From positions 434,001 to 498,000 of the forward strand of contig NZ_RAPV01000001.1 in assembly GCF_003610295.1 (NCBI RefSeq): a stretch of 64,000 nucleotides of DNA. The letters are read 5' to 3'. This stretch comes from Paraburkholderia sp. BL23I1N1 (GTDB lineage Bacteria; Pseudomonadota; Gammaproteobacteria; Burkholderiales; Burkholderiaceae). Below, in pieces: positions 47,714 to 57,049 of this stretch (position 1 is the stretch's first letter; every line of letters starts with the position of its first letter). The position numbers were made by a program, and so were the translations under genes. Below the pieces are notes generated by a model that saw only the letters and a list, made by a program, of their open reading frames with translations, did not search any database and had not been told where the DNA came from.

Positions 47714-48352
47714 TCAGCGGGAGTCGGGCAGCGCCCGCAACACGGCGCGCACGGGGCTCGCATCGAGCGTGGTCAGCTTCAGCGGCAGCGCAATCAGTTC
47801 GTAGTCGCCGGGTGCAACGGCATCCAGCACGATGCCTTCGAGGATCGCCATGCGATGCGCACGAATCCGATGGTGGGCGTCCATCGTCTTCGATTCCTGC
47901 GGATCGAGCGACGGCGTATCGATGCCGATCAGCTTGACGCCACGAGCAGCAAGAAGATCGATGGTCTCCGGCGCGACCGCACAGAACGCGCTGTCCCAGA
48001 CCTGAGTCGGCGCGTTCCTGTAAGTGCGTAGTAAGACGCGAGGCGGCAGGTCGTCGAGCGAGCCGGCCAGGTGTTGTGGCGTCACAACAGGCGAAGCGCC
48101 GATGCAAAGAATCACGCGACAGCGTCCAAGGTACGCATCGAGTGCGACCTGGCCGATTGCCGCGCCTTCCGCGTCGTAATGAAGTGGGGCGTCGGTGTGG
48201 GCGCCGGTGTGCGGCGAGAGCGTCAGGCGCGCGACGTTGACGGGCGAGCCCGCCTCCATGCGCCACACGCGTTCGATGCCGACCGGCGTGTCGCCCGGCC
48301 AGACGGGCGTCGCGGTATCGACGGCGGGGGTGATGTCCCAGAGTGTTTCCAT
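47714..48352 (-). CDS. kynB: Kynurenine formamidase (arylformamidase)
   Basis: Metal-dependent hydrolase of 212 aa (cyclase family) that turns N-formylkynurenine into kynurenine. The metal-binding motif [16 protein letters not shown] is near residue 49. The start [20 protein letters not shown] and [18 protein letters not shown] are typical of bacterial KynB. First gene of the operon, divergent from the Lrp-type regulator with 130 bp between them. Confidence 0.95.
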   Translation of the reverse strand: METLWDITPAVDTATPVWPGDTPVGIERVWRMEAGSPVNVARLTLSPHTGAHTDAPLHYDAEGAAIGQVALDAYLGRCRVILCIGASPVVTPQHLAGSLDDLPPRVLLRTYRNAPTQVWDSAFCAVAPETIDLLAARGVKLIGIDTPSLDPQESKTMDAHHRIRAHRMAILEGIVLDAVAPGDYELIALPLKLTTLDASPVRAVLRALPDSR

Positions 48353-48441
48353 GTCTCCATCGGCGGATTGTGTCTATCCAGGAATGATAGGTGGCTTGGC
48401 GCGAAATGTGATTGCGAAAAAATCTCCTTCTGAGCCGTGTC

Positions 48442-48462
48442 TTGGAACATAATTTGAGTCAA
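48442..48462 (+). promoter_or_regulatory. Possible Lrp/KynR binding site in the kyn intergenic region
   Basis: The AT-rich sequence TTGGAACATAATTTGAGTCAA has TTG/CAA outer dyad symmetry and a central AT core, as in Lrp-type sites. It lies 21 bp before the kynR-like start and about 90 bp before kynB. The match is loose. Confidence 0.3.
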
Positions 48463-48482
48463 ATGGGAAAGGGAGACCGAAT

Positions 48483-48992
48483 ATGAACGCGATCTCGCTC
48501 GACGCCACCGATTGCCGTATCTTGACGGTGCTTCAGCAAGAAGGACGGATCAGCAATCTCGACCTGGCGGAGCGCATTTCGCTCTCGCCATCGGCCTGTC
48601 TACGACGTCTGCGTCTCCTCGAAGAGCAGGGCGTCATCGAACATTACCGCGCGTGTTTGAACCGCGAAGTGCTGGGTTTCGAACTGGAAGCGTTTGTGCA
48701 GGTGTCGATGCGCAACGACCAGGAGAACTGGCACGAGCGTTTTGCGGAAGCGGTGCGGGATTGGCCGGAAGTGGTCGGCGCGTTTGTCGTGACCGGCGAA
48801 ACCCATTATCTGCTGCGGGTGCTCGCCCACAATCTCAAACACTATTCGGATTTCGTGCTGCAACGCCTGTATAAGGCGCCGGGCGTGATGGATATTCGTT
48901 CGAATATCGTGCTGCAGACGCTGAAGGAAGATTCGGGCGTGCCGGTATCGCTCGTGACGAAAACCAGCGGACACAGCGCGCCGCATAGCTGA
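48483..48992 (+). CDS. kynR: Lrp/AsnC-family regulator of the kynurenine operon (KynR-like)
   Basis: Regulator of 169 aa. The N-terminal AsnC helix-turn-helix (about 5-60) reads LDATDCRILTVLQQEGRISN and LAERISLSPSACLRRLRLLE. The C-terminal RAM ligand domain (about 70-155) includes EVVGAFVVTGETHYLLRVLA. It is divergent from kynBUA; in Pseudomonas aeruginosa the KynR Lrp homologue activates the kyn genes in response to kynurenine, and the same role is inferred here. RBS AAAGGGAG lies 5 bp upstream. Confidence 0.9.
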   Translation: MNAISLDATDCRILTVLQQEGRISNLDLAERISLSPSACLRRLRLLEEQGVIEHYRACLNREVLGFELEAFVQVSMRNDQENWHERFAEAVRDWPEVVGAFVVTGETHYLLRVLAHNLKHYSDFVLQRLYKAPGVMDIRSNIVLQTLKEDSGVPVSLVTKTSGHSAPHS

Positions 48993-49036
48993 GTGCGGGC
49001 GGCCGGTCAGCCTGTGCCGGCGTGTACCTGCTTGCG

Positions 49037-49064
49037 GCGGCCGCTGTTAGCGCACAGCGGCCGC
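49037..49064 (+). terminator. Hairpin between convergent kynR and flavin reductase genes
   Basis: Perfect 11-bp stem GCGGCCGCTGT (49037-49047) with ACAGCGGCCGC (49054-49064), six-base loop, no T run. Probably a termination or 3'-stabilising structure. Confidence 0.45.
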
Positions 49065-49066
49065 GT

Positions 49067-49576
49067 TCAGAACGGCTTGAGTCCGTGGAATTGGCCGTTC
49101 TGGAAGACCAGCGGCGCAATCTCGGCGGCATTCTCGTGGACGCCGCAGCGCTCCACTTCGCCGACGAAAATCACGTGGTCGCCTTCTTCATAGCGGCTGC
49201 GGTTATGGCATTCGAACCAGGCGAGCGCGCCATCGAGCACCGGCATGCCGGTGTCGCCTTCGGCGTGCGACACACCTTCGAAACGATCGCCCTTCACCGT
49301 GGCAAAGCGCTTGCACAGATCGAGCTGCGACGCGGCCAGCACGTTGACCACGTAGTGACTGTTCGCCCGGAATACCGGCATCGAGGCCGAGCGCGTGGCC
49401 AGACTCCACAACACCAGCGGCGGATTGAGCGAAACCGAATTGAACGAGCTGGCCGTGATGCCGATCAATTGGCCGGACGCTGCGCGCGTTGTGATGACAG
49501 TGACGCCGGTGGCGAATTGGCCGAGCGCCTGTTTAAAGGCGGATTGGTCGAAGTTGGGCGGGTTGGCGTGCTTCAT
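49067..49576 (-). CDS. Flavin reductase (DIM6/NTAB family)
   Basis: FMN-binding flavin reductase-like protein of 169 aa. Family segments: FKQALGQFATGVTVITT at the N-terminus, GITASSFNSVSLNPPLVLWSL (FMN-binding Ser/Thr region), YVVNVLAASQLDLCKRFA and WFECHNRSRYEEGDHVIFVG. The start at 49576 is used because the conserved fold begins there; the open frame runs further to 49699. Such proteins feed reduced flavin to a monooxygenase, but no monooxygenase partner is adjacent. Confidence 0.88.
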   Translation of the reverse strand: MKHANPPNFDQSAFKQALGQFATGVTVITTRAASGQLIGITASSFNSVSLNPPLVLWSLATRSASMPVFRANSHYVVNVLAASQLDLCKRFATVKGDRFEGVSHAEGDTGMPVLDGALAWFECHNRSRYEEGDHVIFVGEVERCGVHENAAEIAPLVFQNGQFHGLKPF

Positions 49577-49832
49577 CGGGCGGAAGCCTTTGCGCCAGGC
49601 CGGGTGAACCCCGGGCCGAACCCATCGTGTGTGTGGCCAGAAACAAATGATTCGAAAGTCATAGTGAAAATCGTCGATTTGTCCCAATTTTAACTGCAAT
49701 CGCGGCGGACTGGCCGCGACACCTGCCGGTTAGTGGAAAAACCGCTAAGCTGGAAAGTCTCGGTGGTGGCATGAGCGTTGCGGAAAACTGGGACCGGCAT
49801 CGGCCGACTATGAGAATCAAGGAGTAAGCAGC

Positions 49833-50381
49833 ATGAGTCAGACAGGCGAAGTCGCCACCCTCGGTGGCGGGTGTTTCTGGTGTCTTGAAGCGGTGTTTCT
49901 GGGCGTCGAAGGCGTCAACGCGGTGGAGTCGGGCTATGCGGGCGGCCAGACCCAACGGCCGACCTATGAACAGGTGTGCGACGGCGTGACGGGCCATGCG
50001 GAAGTCGTGAACGTCGACTTCGATCCGGCAAAGATCAGCTATCGCGAGATTCTCGATATTTTCTTCGCGATCCACGATCCGACCCAGTTGAACCGGCAGG
50101 GCAACGATGTCGGCACGCAATACCGTTCGGTGATTTTTACCCACTCCGATGTGCAGCGTGAAACGGCGCTGCAGGCGATCCGCGAGATTGGCGAACAGGG
50201 TATCTACGACGGCCAGATCGTCACCCAGGCGTTGCCGCTCGACGGCAACTACTGGCCGGCGGAGGCGTATCACCAGAACTATTTCGCGCAGCATCCGAAT
50301 CAGGGCTACTGCTCGTTCGTTGTGGCGCCGAAAGTTGCGAAATTCCGTCAGAAGTTCGCGCATCGGATCAAGGCGAGCTGA
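49833..50381 (+). CDS. msrA: Peptide-methionine (S)-S-oxide reductase MsrA
   Basis: Repair enzyme of 182 aa reducing methionine-S-sulfoxide in proteins. Catalytic motif GGGCFWCLEAVF with the active Cys at residue 14; VESGYAGG, HAEVVNVDFDP and YHQNYFAQHPNQGYC follow, the last Cys being the resolving residue candidate. RBS AAGGAG is 8-13 bp upstream. Single gene. Confidence 0.96.
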   Translation: MSQTGEVATLGGGCFWCLEAVFLGVEGVNAVESGYAGGQTQRPTYEQVCDGVTGHAEVVNVDFDPAKISYREILDIFFAIHDPTQLNRQGNDVGTQYRSVIFTHSDVQRETALQAIREIGEQGIYDGQIVTQALPLDGNYWPAEAYHQNYFAQHPNQGYCSFVVAPKVAKFRQKFAHRIKAS

Positions 50382-50524
50382 GCCGGCGCGGTGATTGAGA
50401 TGTGATGGCGGGCTGATTGGTGGGACTGGCGGCGGCTTGGGTTTCAATCTGGGCCGCCGCTTGAATCGCGGCTCAGAAAGACGGGCGACACCGGACGGAT
50501 GGCAATGCGCTGGCGCTGCGCCGC

Positions 50525-51883
50525 TCAGCCTTGCTCGCCACCTTCGAGTTGACCACTCTCGTTCGGCTCCGGCTTCGACTCTGGCTCCGAGTCCTGACGC
50601 GTTTGTTCGCGTTCATGCTCATATTCATGAGCAAGTCGCGCATACGCTTCGATAATCGCCCGCGCCAATTCCACGCAGCTTAGTGGCGCGGAACCCTCCG
50701 CCTTGTTGTTGATGGCGATCACCACCGGCTGGCCGGCCAGCGCATAGCGCGCGGCCATCTCGGCGAGCGCGACGCGGGTCGCCGGGTCCTGGTCGACCAA
50801 CTGGTTGAACGGTTCGTACTTGGCCTTCGCCTGTTCGTATTTGAAGCCGCCGTGCAAACTCCAGCGCACGATCAGCGGGCCGGCCGGCTCGCCGTCCAGC
50901 AGCGCGAGCGCCGCCGCCTGACGCAGCGGGTCCGGCATCCGTGCATGAATCCCCACGCAGTACCGCACGCCCGCCGCTTTCAGCGTGCGGATAAAGCGCG
51001 GCGTCAGCAAACTCGCGTCGCGGATTTCGATCGCGTAGCACGTGCCTTCCGGCAGCTTTGGCAAGGCGGTCAGGAACTCGGCGAGTCGCTCGATGAACGC
51101 TGCCGGTTGCGCGAGCATCTGATCGGGCAGCGGCGAGAGCTGGAACACGAGCGCACCGGCCTTCGCGCCGAGGCCTTCGAGGCATGGCGTGACAAACTCG
51201 TCGATCGCCATTTGCGCGTTCAGAAAGCAGGGATTCAGCGAGACCGGCTCGCCCCGTTCGGCCCGCACGGTGGCGTCGGTGATGGTCATCGGCGCTTTGA
51301 CGATGAAGCGGAAATGTTCCGGCACCTGCTGCGCGTAGCGCAGGTATTCGGTCACGCTGAGCGCCTGATAAAACGACCGGTCGATGCTGACGGTCTTCAA
51401 CAGTGGATGCGCGCCATAGGCCGTCAGGCCTTCGCGCGAGAGTTTGCTATTGCTGTAATCGTCGCCGTAGACGATGCCGTTCCAGCCCGGAAACGACCAG
51501 GTCGACGTACCGAGATGGACTTGCGGCGGCAGTTCCGCAGCCAGCGCCAGGAGTTCGGAAGAGGGCGGTGCGGCGAGAACGTCGCGCGAACGGCGTTTCC
51601 TGGGCGTATCGGCGGTTGCGGGCGCTGCGGTGGTTTCGGCTTCGGACGCGATTTCCGGAGGTATTGGCGTGTCGTCGTCTTGCCAGAGCAAGGCAGCGCT
51701 GCTTGCCTTCGTGCGCGTTGGTTTCGCGCCCGCATCAGGCTTCGGTGCCGATGGCGACGTCGCCGCTGTCTGCTCCACCGGCATCCCGAACAGATCGAAC
51801 TGCACGGCGTCGGCCTGTGCGTCCTGCTCGCCGTTCACCGGCTGTTCAACTTCGCTTGTCCCGCTCGTCCCGCTCTGGTCCAT
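50525..51883 (-). CDS. DUF72 family protein with long low-complexity N-terminus
   Basis: Protein of 452 aa. Residues ~130-440 form the DUF72 TIM-barrel-like domain (VHLGTSTWSFPGWNGIVYGD, FIVKAPMTI, VFQLSPLPDQML, YCVGIHARMPDP, VVIAINNKAEGSAPLSC). The function of the family is not established; structural relatives are TIM-barrel enzymes such as xylose isomerase-like folds. The first ~125 residues are Ala/Pro/Thr/Glu-rich and probably disordered, with an RKRRSRD basic patch. The C-terminal ~25 residues are Glu/Gln-rich. Convergent with msrA. Confidence 0.85.
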   Translation of the reverse strand: MDQSGTSGTSEVEQPVNGEQDAQADAVQFDLFGMPVEQTAATSPSAPKPDAGAKPTRTKASSAALLWQDDDTPIPPEIASEAETTAAPATADTPRKRRSRDVLAAPPSSELLALAAELPPQVHLGTSTWSFPGWNGIVYGDDYSNSKLSREGLTAYGAHPLLKTVSIDRSFYQALSVTEYLRYAQQVPEHFRFIVKAPMTITDATVRAERGEPVSLNPCFLNAQMAIDEFVTPCLEGLGAKAGALVFQLSPLPDQMLAQPAAFIERLAEFLTALPKLPEGTCYAIEIRDASLLTPRFIRTLKAAGVRYCVGIHARMPDPLRQAAALALLDGEPAGPLIVRWSLHGGFKYEQAKAKYEPFNQLVDQDPATRVALAEMAARYALAGQPVVIAINNKAEGSAPLSCVELARAIIEAYARLAHEYEHEREQTRQDSEPESKPEPNESGQLEGGEQG

Positions 51884-51986
51884 CGATGTTCGACCTGCTG
51901 TTTAAGGTTTGCGCCGCGTCGGCCCGCTCGTGCAAGGCACGTAGCCCCGGCACGCGGCAACGGCAAATCGCCGCGGCGCAACCGTA

Positions 51987-53201
51987 TCACAACGTTTTGT
52001 CGTACATATAGCGGCGCGACCAGGGCAAGGTTCTTGCGCTGCGGCCGGCTTTGCGGCACACCACCTGAAAAATCGACACGTCGTCGTTCTCGAACGCGTA
52101 CGCGCAACCGGCGAGGTACACGCGCCAGATGCGGAATTTTTCGTCGTCGACCAGCTTGCGGGCTTCGTCCGCATGCGTCTCGAAGTTTTCCGCCCAGATG
52201 TCCAGCGTGTGCGCATAGTGACGGCGCAGGCTTTCGACGTCAACCGCTTCGAGCCCGCCGCGCTGCATCGCTTCGAGCGCCAGGCTGATGTGCGGCAGCT
52301 CGCCGTCCGGAAACACATAACGGTCGATGAATTCGCCGCCGCCCAGCGCGGTTTCGCCGCTGTCCGAATCGCTCGACGTAATGCCGTGATTCATGGCGAC
52401 GCCGTCGTCGACGAGCAGATCGTGGATCTTCTGGAAATAGCCCGGGAGATTCTTGCGGCCGACGTGCTCGAACATGCCGACGCTGGTGATGCGGTCGAAT
52501 TGCCCGTCGATGTCGCGATAATCCTGCAGACGAATCTCGATCTGGTTTTCCAGGCCCGCGGCTTTCACACGTGCGGTAGCGAGATCGAACTGGTTCTGCG
52601 ACAGCGTGACGCCCACGCACTTCGCGCCGAACTTCTGCGCCGCGCGCAAAACGAGCGCGCCCCAGCCGCAGCCGATATCGAGCAGGCGCTGCCCCGGTTG
52701 CAACTGGATCTTGGTGAGGATGTGGTCGATCTTCTTGATCTGCGCGGTGGCGAGATCTTCATCGCCATTCTCGAAGTACGCACACGAGTACACCATGTTC
52801 TCGTCGAGCCACAGCTTGTAGAACTCGTTCGAGACGTCGTAGTGATACTGAATGGCCTTCTTGTCAGACGATTTCGAGTGCTGGAAGTAGCGCCGTACGC
52901 GCGCCAGCTTGCTTGCGCTGGTGACGGTGTTGCGCGCCAGCTGATAGCTGATGTTGATGATGTCCGACAGCTTGCCTTCGATATCGATCTTGCCCTTCAC
53001 GTACGCCTCGCCGAGATTGTCGAGGCTCGGTTCGAGCAGATAAGGCAGCGCCGTAGCGCTTTTGACATGTAGCGTGACCCGAGGCGCGGCGAACTGCCCG
53101 AAGTCATGTTGTTGACCGTCCCACAGCACAAGGCGTGCTGGCAGGTTAGCCTTGGTTTTTACATCGTCCACCCACTGCGCCAGCTTCTTCTCCCAGAACA
53201 T
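51987..53201 (-). CDS. cfa: Cyclopropane-fatty-acyl-phospholipid synthase
   Basis: SAM-dependent enzyme of 404 aa that adds a methylene bridge to unsaturated membrane fatty acids, associated with the inner membrane. SAM motif RLLDIGCGWGALVLRAAQKF, the CFA-typical HYDVSNEFYKLWLDENMVYSCAYF and VGMFEHVGRKNLPGYFQKI (acid/base Glu-His) are clear. The C-terminal CRKAGRSARTLPWSRRYMYD is basic. It reads away from pdxH in the same orientation, 141 bp after it. Confidence 0.94.
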   Translation of the reverse strand: MFWEKKLAQWVDDVKTKANLPARLVLWDGQQHDFGQFAAPRVTLHVKSATALPYLLEPSLDNLGEAYVKGKIDIEGKLSDIINISYQLARNTVTSASKLARVRRYFQHSKSSDKKAIQYHYDVSNEFYKLWLDENMVYSCAYFENGDEDLATAQIKKIDHILTKIQLQPGQRLLDIGCGWGALVLRAAQKFGAKCVGVTLSQNQFDLATARVKAAGLENQIEIRLQDYRDIDGQFDRITSVGMFEHVGRKNLPGYFQKIHDLLVDDGVAMNHGITSSDSDSGETALGGGEFIDRYVFPDGELPHISLALEAMQRGGLEAVDVESLRRHYAHTLDIWAENFETHADEARKLVDDEKFRIWRVYLAGCAYAFENDDVSIFQVVCRKAGRSARTLPWSRRYMYDKTL

Positions 53202-53342
53202 GTGATCTCTCCGTGTCCGTTGAATTAAAGCAAAGCCTGTGTGGATCGCGACTCAGTGCGGCGCAACTCCCATGCCACGAGACGCAGTCCGACCGGCGCG
53301 CGCAGCTGCGTTGGCCACGCGCGTACGGTGTTGTATTCCGGT

Positions 53343-53984
53343 TCAAGGCGATAGGCGGGAGATTTGCCAGTCGCTGTTTTCGCTTGAACGCGTGTAGAGC
53401 AAACGGTCGTGCAAACGCGACGGCCGGCCCTGCCAGAATTCGATTGCTTCGGGTACCAAACGATAGCCGCCCCAGTGCGGTGGGCGGGGCGGTTGGTCGC
53501 CATATTGGAGGCTGATTTCGCGTTCGCGTGTTTCGAGCTGCGAACGGCTTTCAATTACCCGACTTTGATTCGATACCCACGCGCCGATGCGCGAACCGAG
53601 CGGGCGCGACGCAAAATACGTATCGCTTTCTTCTGCGCTGGTTTTAACGACGCGGCCCTCGATACGCACCTGGCGTTCGAGTTCGATCCAGTAAAACAGC
53701 AGGCTCGCGTAGGGATTGGCACCCAGTTCGCGCCCCTTGCGGCTTTCGTAGTTGGTGAAGAACACAAAGCCGCGCTCGTCAACGCCCTTGATCAGCACGA
53801 TGCGTGCCGACGGCCGGCCGCGTGAATCGACCGTGGCCAGCGTCATCGTATTCGGTTCGGGCAGTTCGGCGTCTACCGCTTGCTGAAACCACGTGTCGAA
53901 TTGACGAAACGGGTTGCGGTTGATATCGGCAACGTCCAAAGAACCCAGCGAATAGTTTTTTCGAAGTTCGGCGAGTGAGGTCAT
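53343..53984 (-). CDS. pdxH: Pyridoxine/pyridoxamine 5'-phosphate oxidase
   Basis: FMN enzyme of 213 aa making pyridoxal-5'-phosphate. Typical blocks: [59 protein letters not shown] (FMN site), SYFASRP-like [20 protein letters not shown], and [20 protein letters not shown] near the C-terminus. Length matches E. coli PdxH closely. Confidence 0.95.
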   Translation of the reverse strand: MTSLAELRKNYSLGSLDVADINRNPFRQFDTWFQQAVDAELPEPNTMTLATVDSRGRPSARIVLIKGVDERGFVFFTNYESRKGRELGANPYASLLFYWIELERQVRIEGRVVKTSAEESDTYFASRPLGSRIGAWVSNQSRVIESRSQLETREREISLQYGDQPPRPPHWGGYRLVPEAIEFWQGRPSRLHDRLLYTRSSENSDWQISRLSP

Positions 53985-54214
53985 ATTCTTATGCGAACGC
54001 TACAGTACAACCAGTATAGCCAGGGACCGAATTCTTTGCGCGGAGCCAGATCAAGGCCCGCTGCGCTGTGTGGTCATCCGCGCTGCCAGGTTTGCGGGCG
54101 TTTGTGTCTAAGTAGGGGCGGCCATGGGGATCGTCGCGATCAGGCAAAATACGGGCTGCGAACGCCTGAGCGTTATCACTTTGTGTTTTGCCTGCTTTGA
54201 ACGAGCCTTCCACC

Positions 54215-55072
54215 ATGTCCAGCACCACCGCGCCTTCCGATCTTACTACCAGCCTCGACGGGAGTGAAACTGCCGACCGCGCGCGGCGCTTCGGCGGCAT
54301 TGCCCGCCTGTATGGCGCGCCGGCGCTCGCGGCGTTCGAAGGGGCCCACGTCGCCGTGATCGGCATCGGCGGAGTCGGCTCATGGGTGGCGGAGGCGCTC
54401 GCGCGCAGCGCCGTCGGCACGCTGACCTTGATCGACCTGGACAATGTCGCCGAGAGCAACACTAACCGCCAGATCCACGCGCTGGACGGCAACTACGGAA
54501 AACCGAAAGTCGAGGCGATGGCCGAACGCATCGCGGCAATCAATCCGTTCTGCGACGTGCGGCTGGTGGAAGACTTCGTCGAACCGGACAATTTCGCGGC
54601 GACGCTCGGCGGCGGTTTCGACTACGTGATCGATGCGATCGACAGCGTGCGCACCAAGACCGCGTTGATCGCCTGGTGCGTCGAGAAGAAGCAGCCGCTG
54701 ATTACGGTGGGTGGCGCGGGTGGTCAACTGGACCCGACACGCATTCGGATCGACGATCTCGCGTTGACCATCCAGGATCCGTTGCTGTCGAAAGTGCGCG
54801 GGCAGTTGCGCAAACAGCATGGTTTTCCGCGTGGTCCGAAGGCGAAGTTCAAGGTGAGCGCGGTGTATTCCGACGAACCGCTGATCTATCCGGAAGCCGC
54901 CGTGTGCGATATCGACGAGGAAGCGGAGCACGTTACGACGTCGCCGGGTCATACGGGACCGGTTGGTTTGAATTGTGCGGGGTTTGGGTCGAGCGTGTGC
55001 GTGACCGCGAGCTTCGGCTTTGCCGCGGCCGCGCATGTGTTGCGGGCCTTGGCGAAGCAGGCGGCGGGTTGA
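54215..55072 (+). CDS. tcdA: tRNA cyclic N6-threonylcarbamoyladenosine synthase (TcdA/CsdL)
   Basis: E1/ThiF-like ATP-dependent enzyme of 285 aa that cyclises t6A37 to ct6A in tRNA. The ATP-binding loop is VIGIGGVGSWVAEALARSAV, followed by LTLIDLDNVAESNTNRQIHA. The ATG at 54215 is preferred to a TTG at 54188. FDYVIDAIDSVRTKTALIAW and ITVGGAGGQLDPTRI are family-typical. The C-terminal hydrophobic stretch FGFAAAAHVLRAL matches the membrane-contacting end reported for TcdA. A convergent hairpin follows. Confidence 0.92.
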   Translation: MSSTTAPSDLTTSLDGSETADRARRFGGIARLYGAPALAAFEGAHVAVIGIGGVGSWVAEALARSAVGTLTLIDLDNVAESNTNRQIHALDGNYGKPKVEAMAERIAAINPFCDVRLVEDFVEPDNFAATLGGGFDYVIDAIDSVRTKTALIAWCVEKKQPLITVGGAGGQLDPTRIRIDDLALTIQDPLLSKVRGQLRKQHGFPRGPKAKFKVSAVYSDEPLIYPEAAVCDIDEEAEHVTTSPGHTGPVGLNCAGFGSSVCVTASFGFAAAAHVLRALAKQAAG

Positions 55073-55100
55073 AGCTGAAGCAATCTACGCCGCAAGGCAT

Positions 55101-55128
55101 TCAGGTGCGGCTTCCTCGCCGCACCTGA
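55101..55128 (+). terminator. Hairpin between convergent tcdA and cnoX-like genes
   Basis: Perfect 11-bp stem TCAGGTGCGGC (55101-55111) with GCCGCACCTGA (55118-55128), loop TTCCTC, no T run on either side. Confidence 0.5.
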
Positions 55129-55140
55129 ACACGGCTCAAA

Positions 55141-55989
55141 TTAGAACAACAACGCGCTCAGCTTGCGACGCCATTGCGATACCAGTTCCGGCTGATGCGC
55201 GGCAAGATCGAACACCGACAGCATCGTCTTACGGCCGATGTCGTCGCGGAACGTGCGGTCGCGTTGCACGATCGCTAGCAGGTGTTCGAGCGCGCCTTCG
55301 TATTTACGGCGGGCAATGAGTGCGCTTGCCAGATTAAAGCGCGCTTCGAGATCGTCCGGATTCGCGCCGACTTTGGCTTCGAGTGCGTCCGTAGGCGGCA
55401 GATCGGCCGCCGCGTCCACCGCGTCGAGACGGGTCTTGATTGCGTTGAAGCGGGCGTCGATGCCTTGCGTGGTTTTCGGCGACAACAGATCGACTTCATT
55501 GCGCGCTTCGTCGATGCGGTGATCTTCGAGCAGCATCTCGATGCGGTCCATGCGCGCTTCGTCGAAGCCTGGGTCGTAGGCGAGTGCGGCTTGCAGCGCA
55601 TTGTAGGCATCGTCACGGCGGCCTTCGGCCAACGCAGCTTGCGCTTCAAGACGTGCCGCGTCCGCGCCTTGCGGCACGAGGCGCTCGATAAATTCGCGCA
55701 ACTGGCCTTCCGGCAGCACGCCGACGAATTGATCGACCGGCTGGCCGTCGGCAAACGCCATGACGTGCGGAATGCTGCGCACCTGGAAGTGCCCGGCCAG
55801 TTCCTGGTTCTCGTCCACGTTCACCTTCACCAGCTTCCATTTGCCGGCGGCTTCGGCCTCGAGCTTCTCCAGCATCGGGCCGAGCGTCTTGCAGGGACCG
55901 CACCACGGCGCCCAGAAATCGACCAGCACGGGGGCCAGCGTCGACGCCGTGATGACGTCCTGTTCGAAAGTGGCCAGAGTGGTGTCCAT
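55141..55989 (-). CDS. cnoX: Thioredoxin-TPR co-chaperone (CnoX/YbbN-like) with intact CGPC
   Basis: Protein of 282 aa with an N-terminal thioredoxin domain (about 1-108) and C-terminal TPR-like repeats (about 115-280), the CnoX (YbbN) layout of holdases that pass clients to GroEL and DnaK. The active-site motif is FWAPWCGPCKTLGPML, a complete CGPC. E. coli CnoX has SQHC and no thioredoxin activity, so this protein may be redox-active, as reported for the Caulobacter form. cis-Pro region IPHVMAFADGQPVDQF. Monocistronic. Confidence 0.88.
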   Translation of the reverse strand: MDTTLATFEQDVITASTLAPVLVDFWAPWCGPCKTLGPMLEKLEAEAAGKWKLVKVNVDENQELAGHFQVRSIPHVMAFADGQPVDQFVGVLPEGQLREFIERLVPQGADAARLEAQAALAEGRRDDAYNALQAALAYDPGFDEARMDRIEMLLEDHRIDEARNEVDLLSPKTTQGIDARFNAIKTRLDAVDAAADLPPTDALEAKVGANPDDLEARFNLASALIARRKYEGALEHLLAIVQRDRTFRDDIGRKTMLSVFDLAAHQPELVSQWRRKLSALLF

Positions 55990-56086
55990 TGCGTCCTCGT
56001 CGATAAAACGGTTGATTGGCTAGGTGAGGCCGGGCCTGGCGAATTCAATACGCCGCGTGCCTACATTTATTGGCGCGGATGCGCGC

Positions 56087-56962
56087 TTATTTTCTGGTCG
56101 GCAGCGGAATCCATTCGGTTTCGCCCGGCACCTTGCCCATCTCCTGATTGGTCCACGCCAGCTTCGCGGCTTCGATTTTCTCGCGCGAACTGGCGACGAA
56201 ATTCCATTCGATAAAGCGCTCGCCATCCAGCTTCTCGCCACCGAGCAGCATCACGCGCGCGCCGTGGGTGCTGGCAAGCGTGACGGTTTCGTCGAGCGCG
56301 AGCACGGCCATCTGACCGACTTCGAGCGGTGTGCCGTCGATCTCCAGGTCGCCGTCCACCAGATAGACGCCGCGTTCCTCGTGCTCCGGTTCCAGCGCGA
56401 AGGCGCCGCCTTGGGCGAACTCCGCGGTCACATACAGCGTGCCGGAAAAGGTCGCGACCGGCGAGGTTTCGCCGAAAGCCGTGCCCGCGATCACGCGCAG
56501 CGTGACGCCGTTGCGCTCGACCACCGGCAGCGTGTCGGCGGCGTGATGCGCGAACGACGGTTCGATGTCTTCGTCTTCGAGCGGCAGTGCGACCCAGGTC
56601 TGGATGCCGTGCATGGTCAGGCCGCTCGCGCGGTCTTCGGCCGGCGTGCGCTCGGAATGGACGATACCGCGGCCCGCCGTCATCCAGTTGACGTCGCCTG
56701 GGACGATCTTCTGCTCGGAGCCGAGGCTGTCGCGATGCATGATCGAGCCTTCGAACAGATACGTGACGGTGGCGAGGCCGATATGCGGATGCGGACGCAC
56801 GTCGAGCCCGACGCCCGGTTCGAGCGTGGCGGGGCCCATGTGGTCGAAGAAGATGAACGGCCCGATCAGCCGCGCGGCCATGGCCGGCAGCACACGCCGC
56901 ACGGTGAGGCTGCCGACGTCGCGCAGATGCGGTTTGAGAGTTGCTTTAATCGAGGAAGACAT
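56087..56962 (-). CDS. Pirin family protein
   Basis: Bicupin protein of 291 aa. Metal-binding residues of the first cupin lie in VRPHPHIGLATVTYLFEG and GDVNWMTAGRGIVHSE. The Pirin_C domain covers about 175-285. The start at 56962 gives MSSSIKATL before the cupin; the longer frame to 57118 overlaps the vapBC control region. Some bacterial pirins are quercetin dioxygenases and others bind regulators; the role here is open. Confidence 0.88.
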   Translation of the reverse strand: MSSSIKATLKPHLRDVGSLTVRRVLPAMAARLIGPFIFFDHMGPATLEPGVGLDVRPHPHIGLATVTYLFEGSIMHRDSLGSEQKIVPGDVNWMTAGRGIVHSERTPAEDRASGLTMHGIQTWVALPLEDEDIEPSFAHHAADTLPVVERNGVTLRVIAGTAFGETSPVATFSGTLYVTAEFAQGGAFALEPEHEERGVYLVDGDLEIDGTPLEVGQMAVLALDETVTLASTHGARVMLLGGEKLDGERFIEWNFVASSREKIEAAKLAWTNQEMGKVPGETEWIPLPTRK

Positions 56963-57049
56963 GGGCAGGCTCGGCTGGAAGGGGGAGTCGGGTTTTTGCT
57001 TAATAGCCGATTCTACTGCGGTTGAGGCGTTGCCCGCATTCAGCACTCC

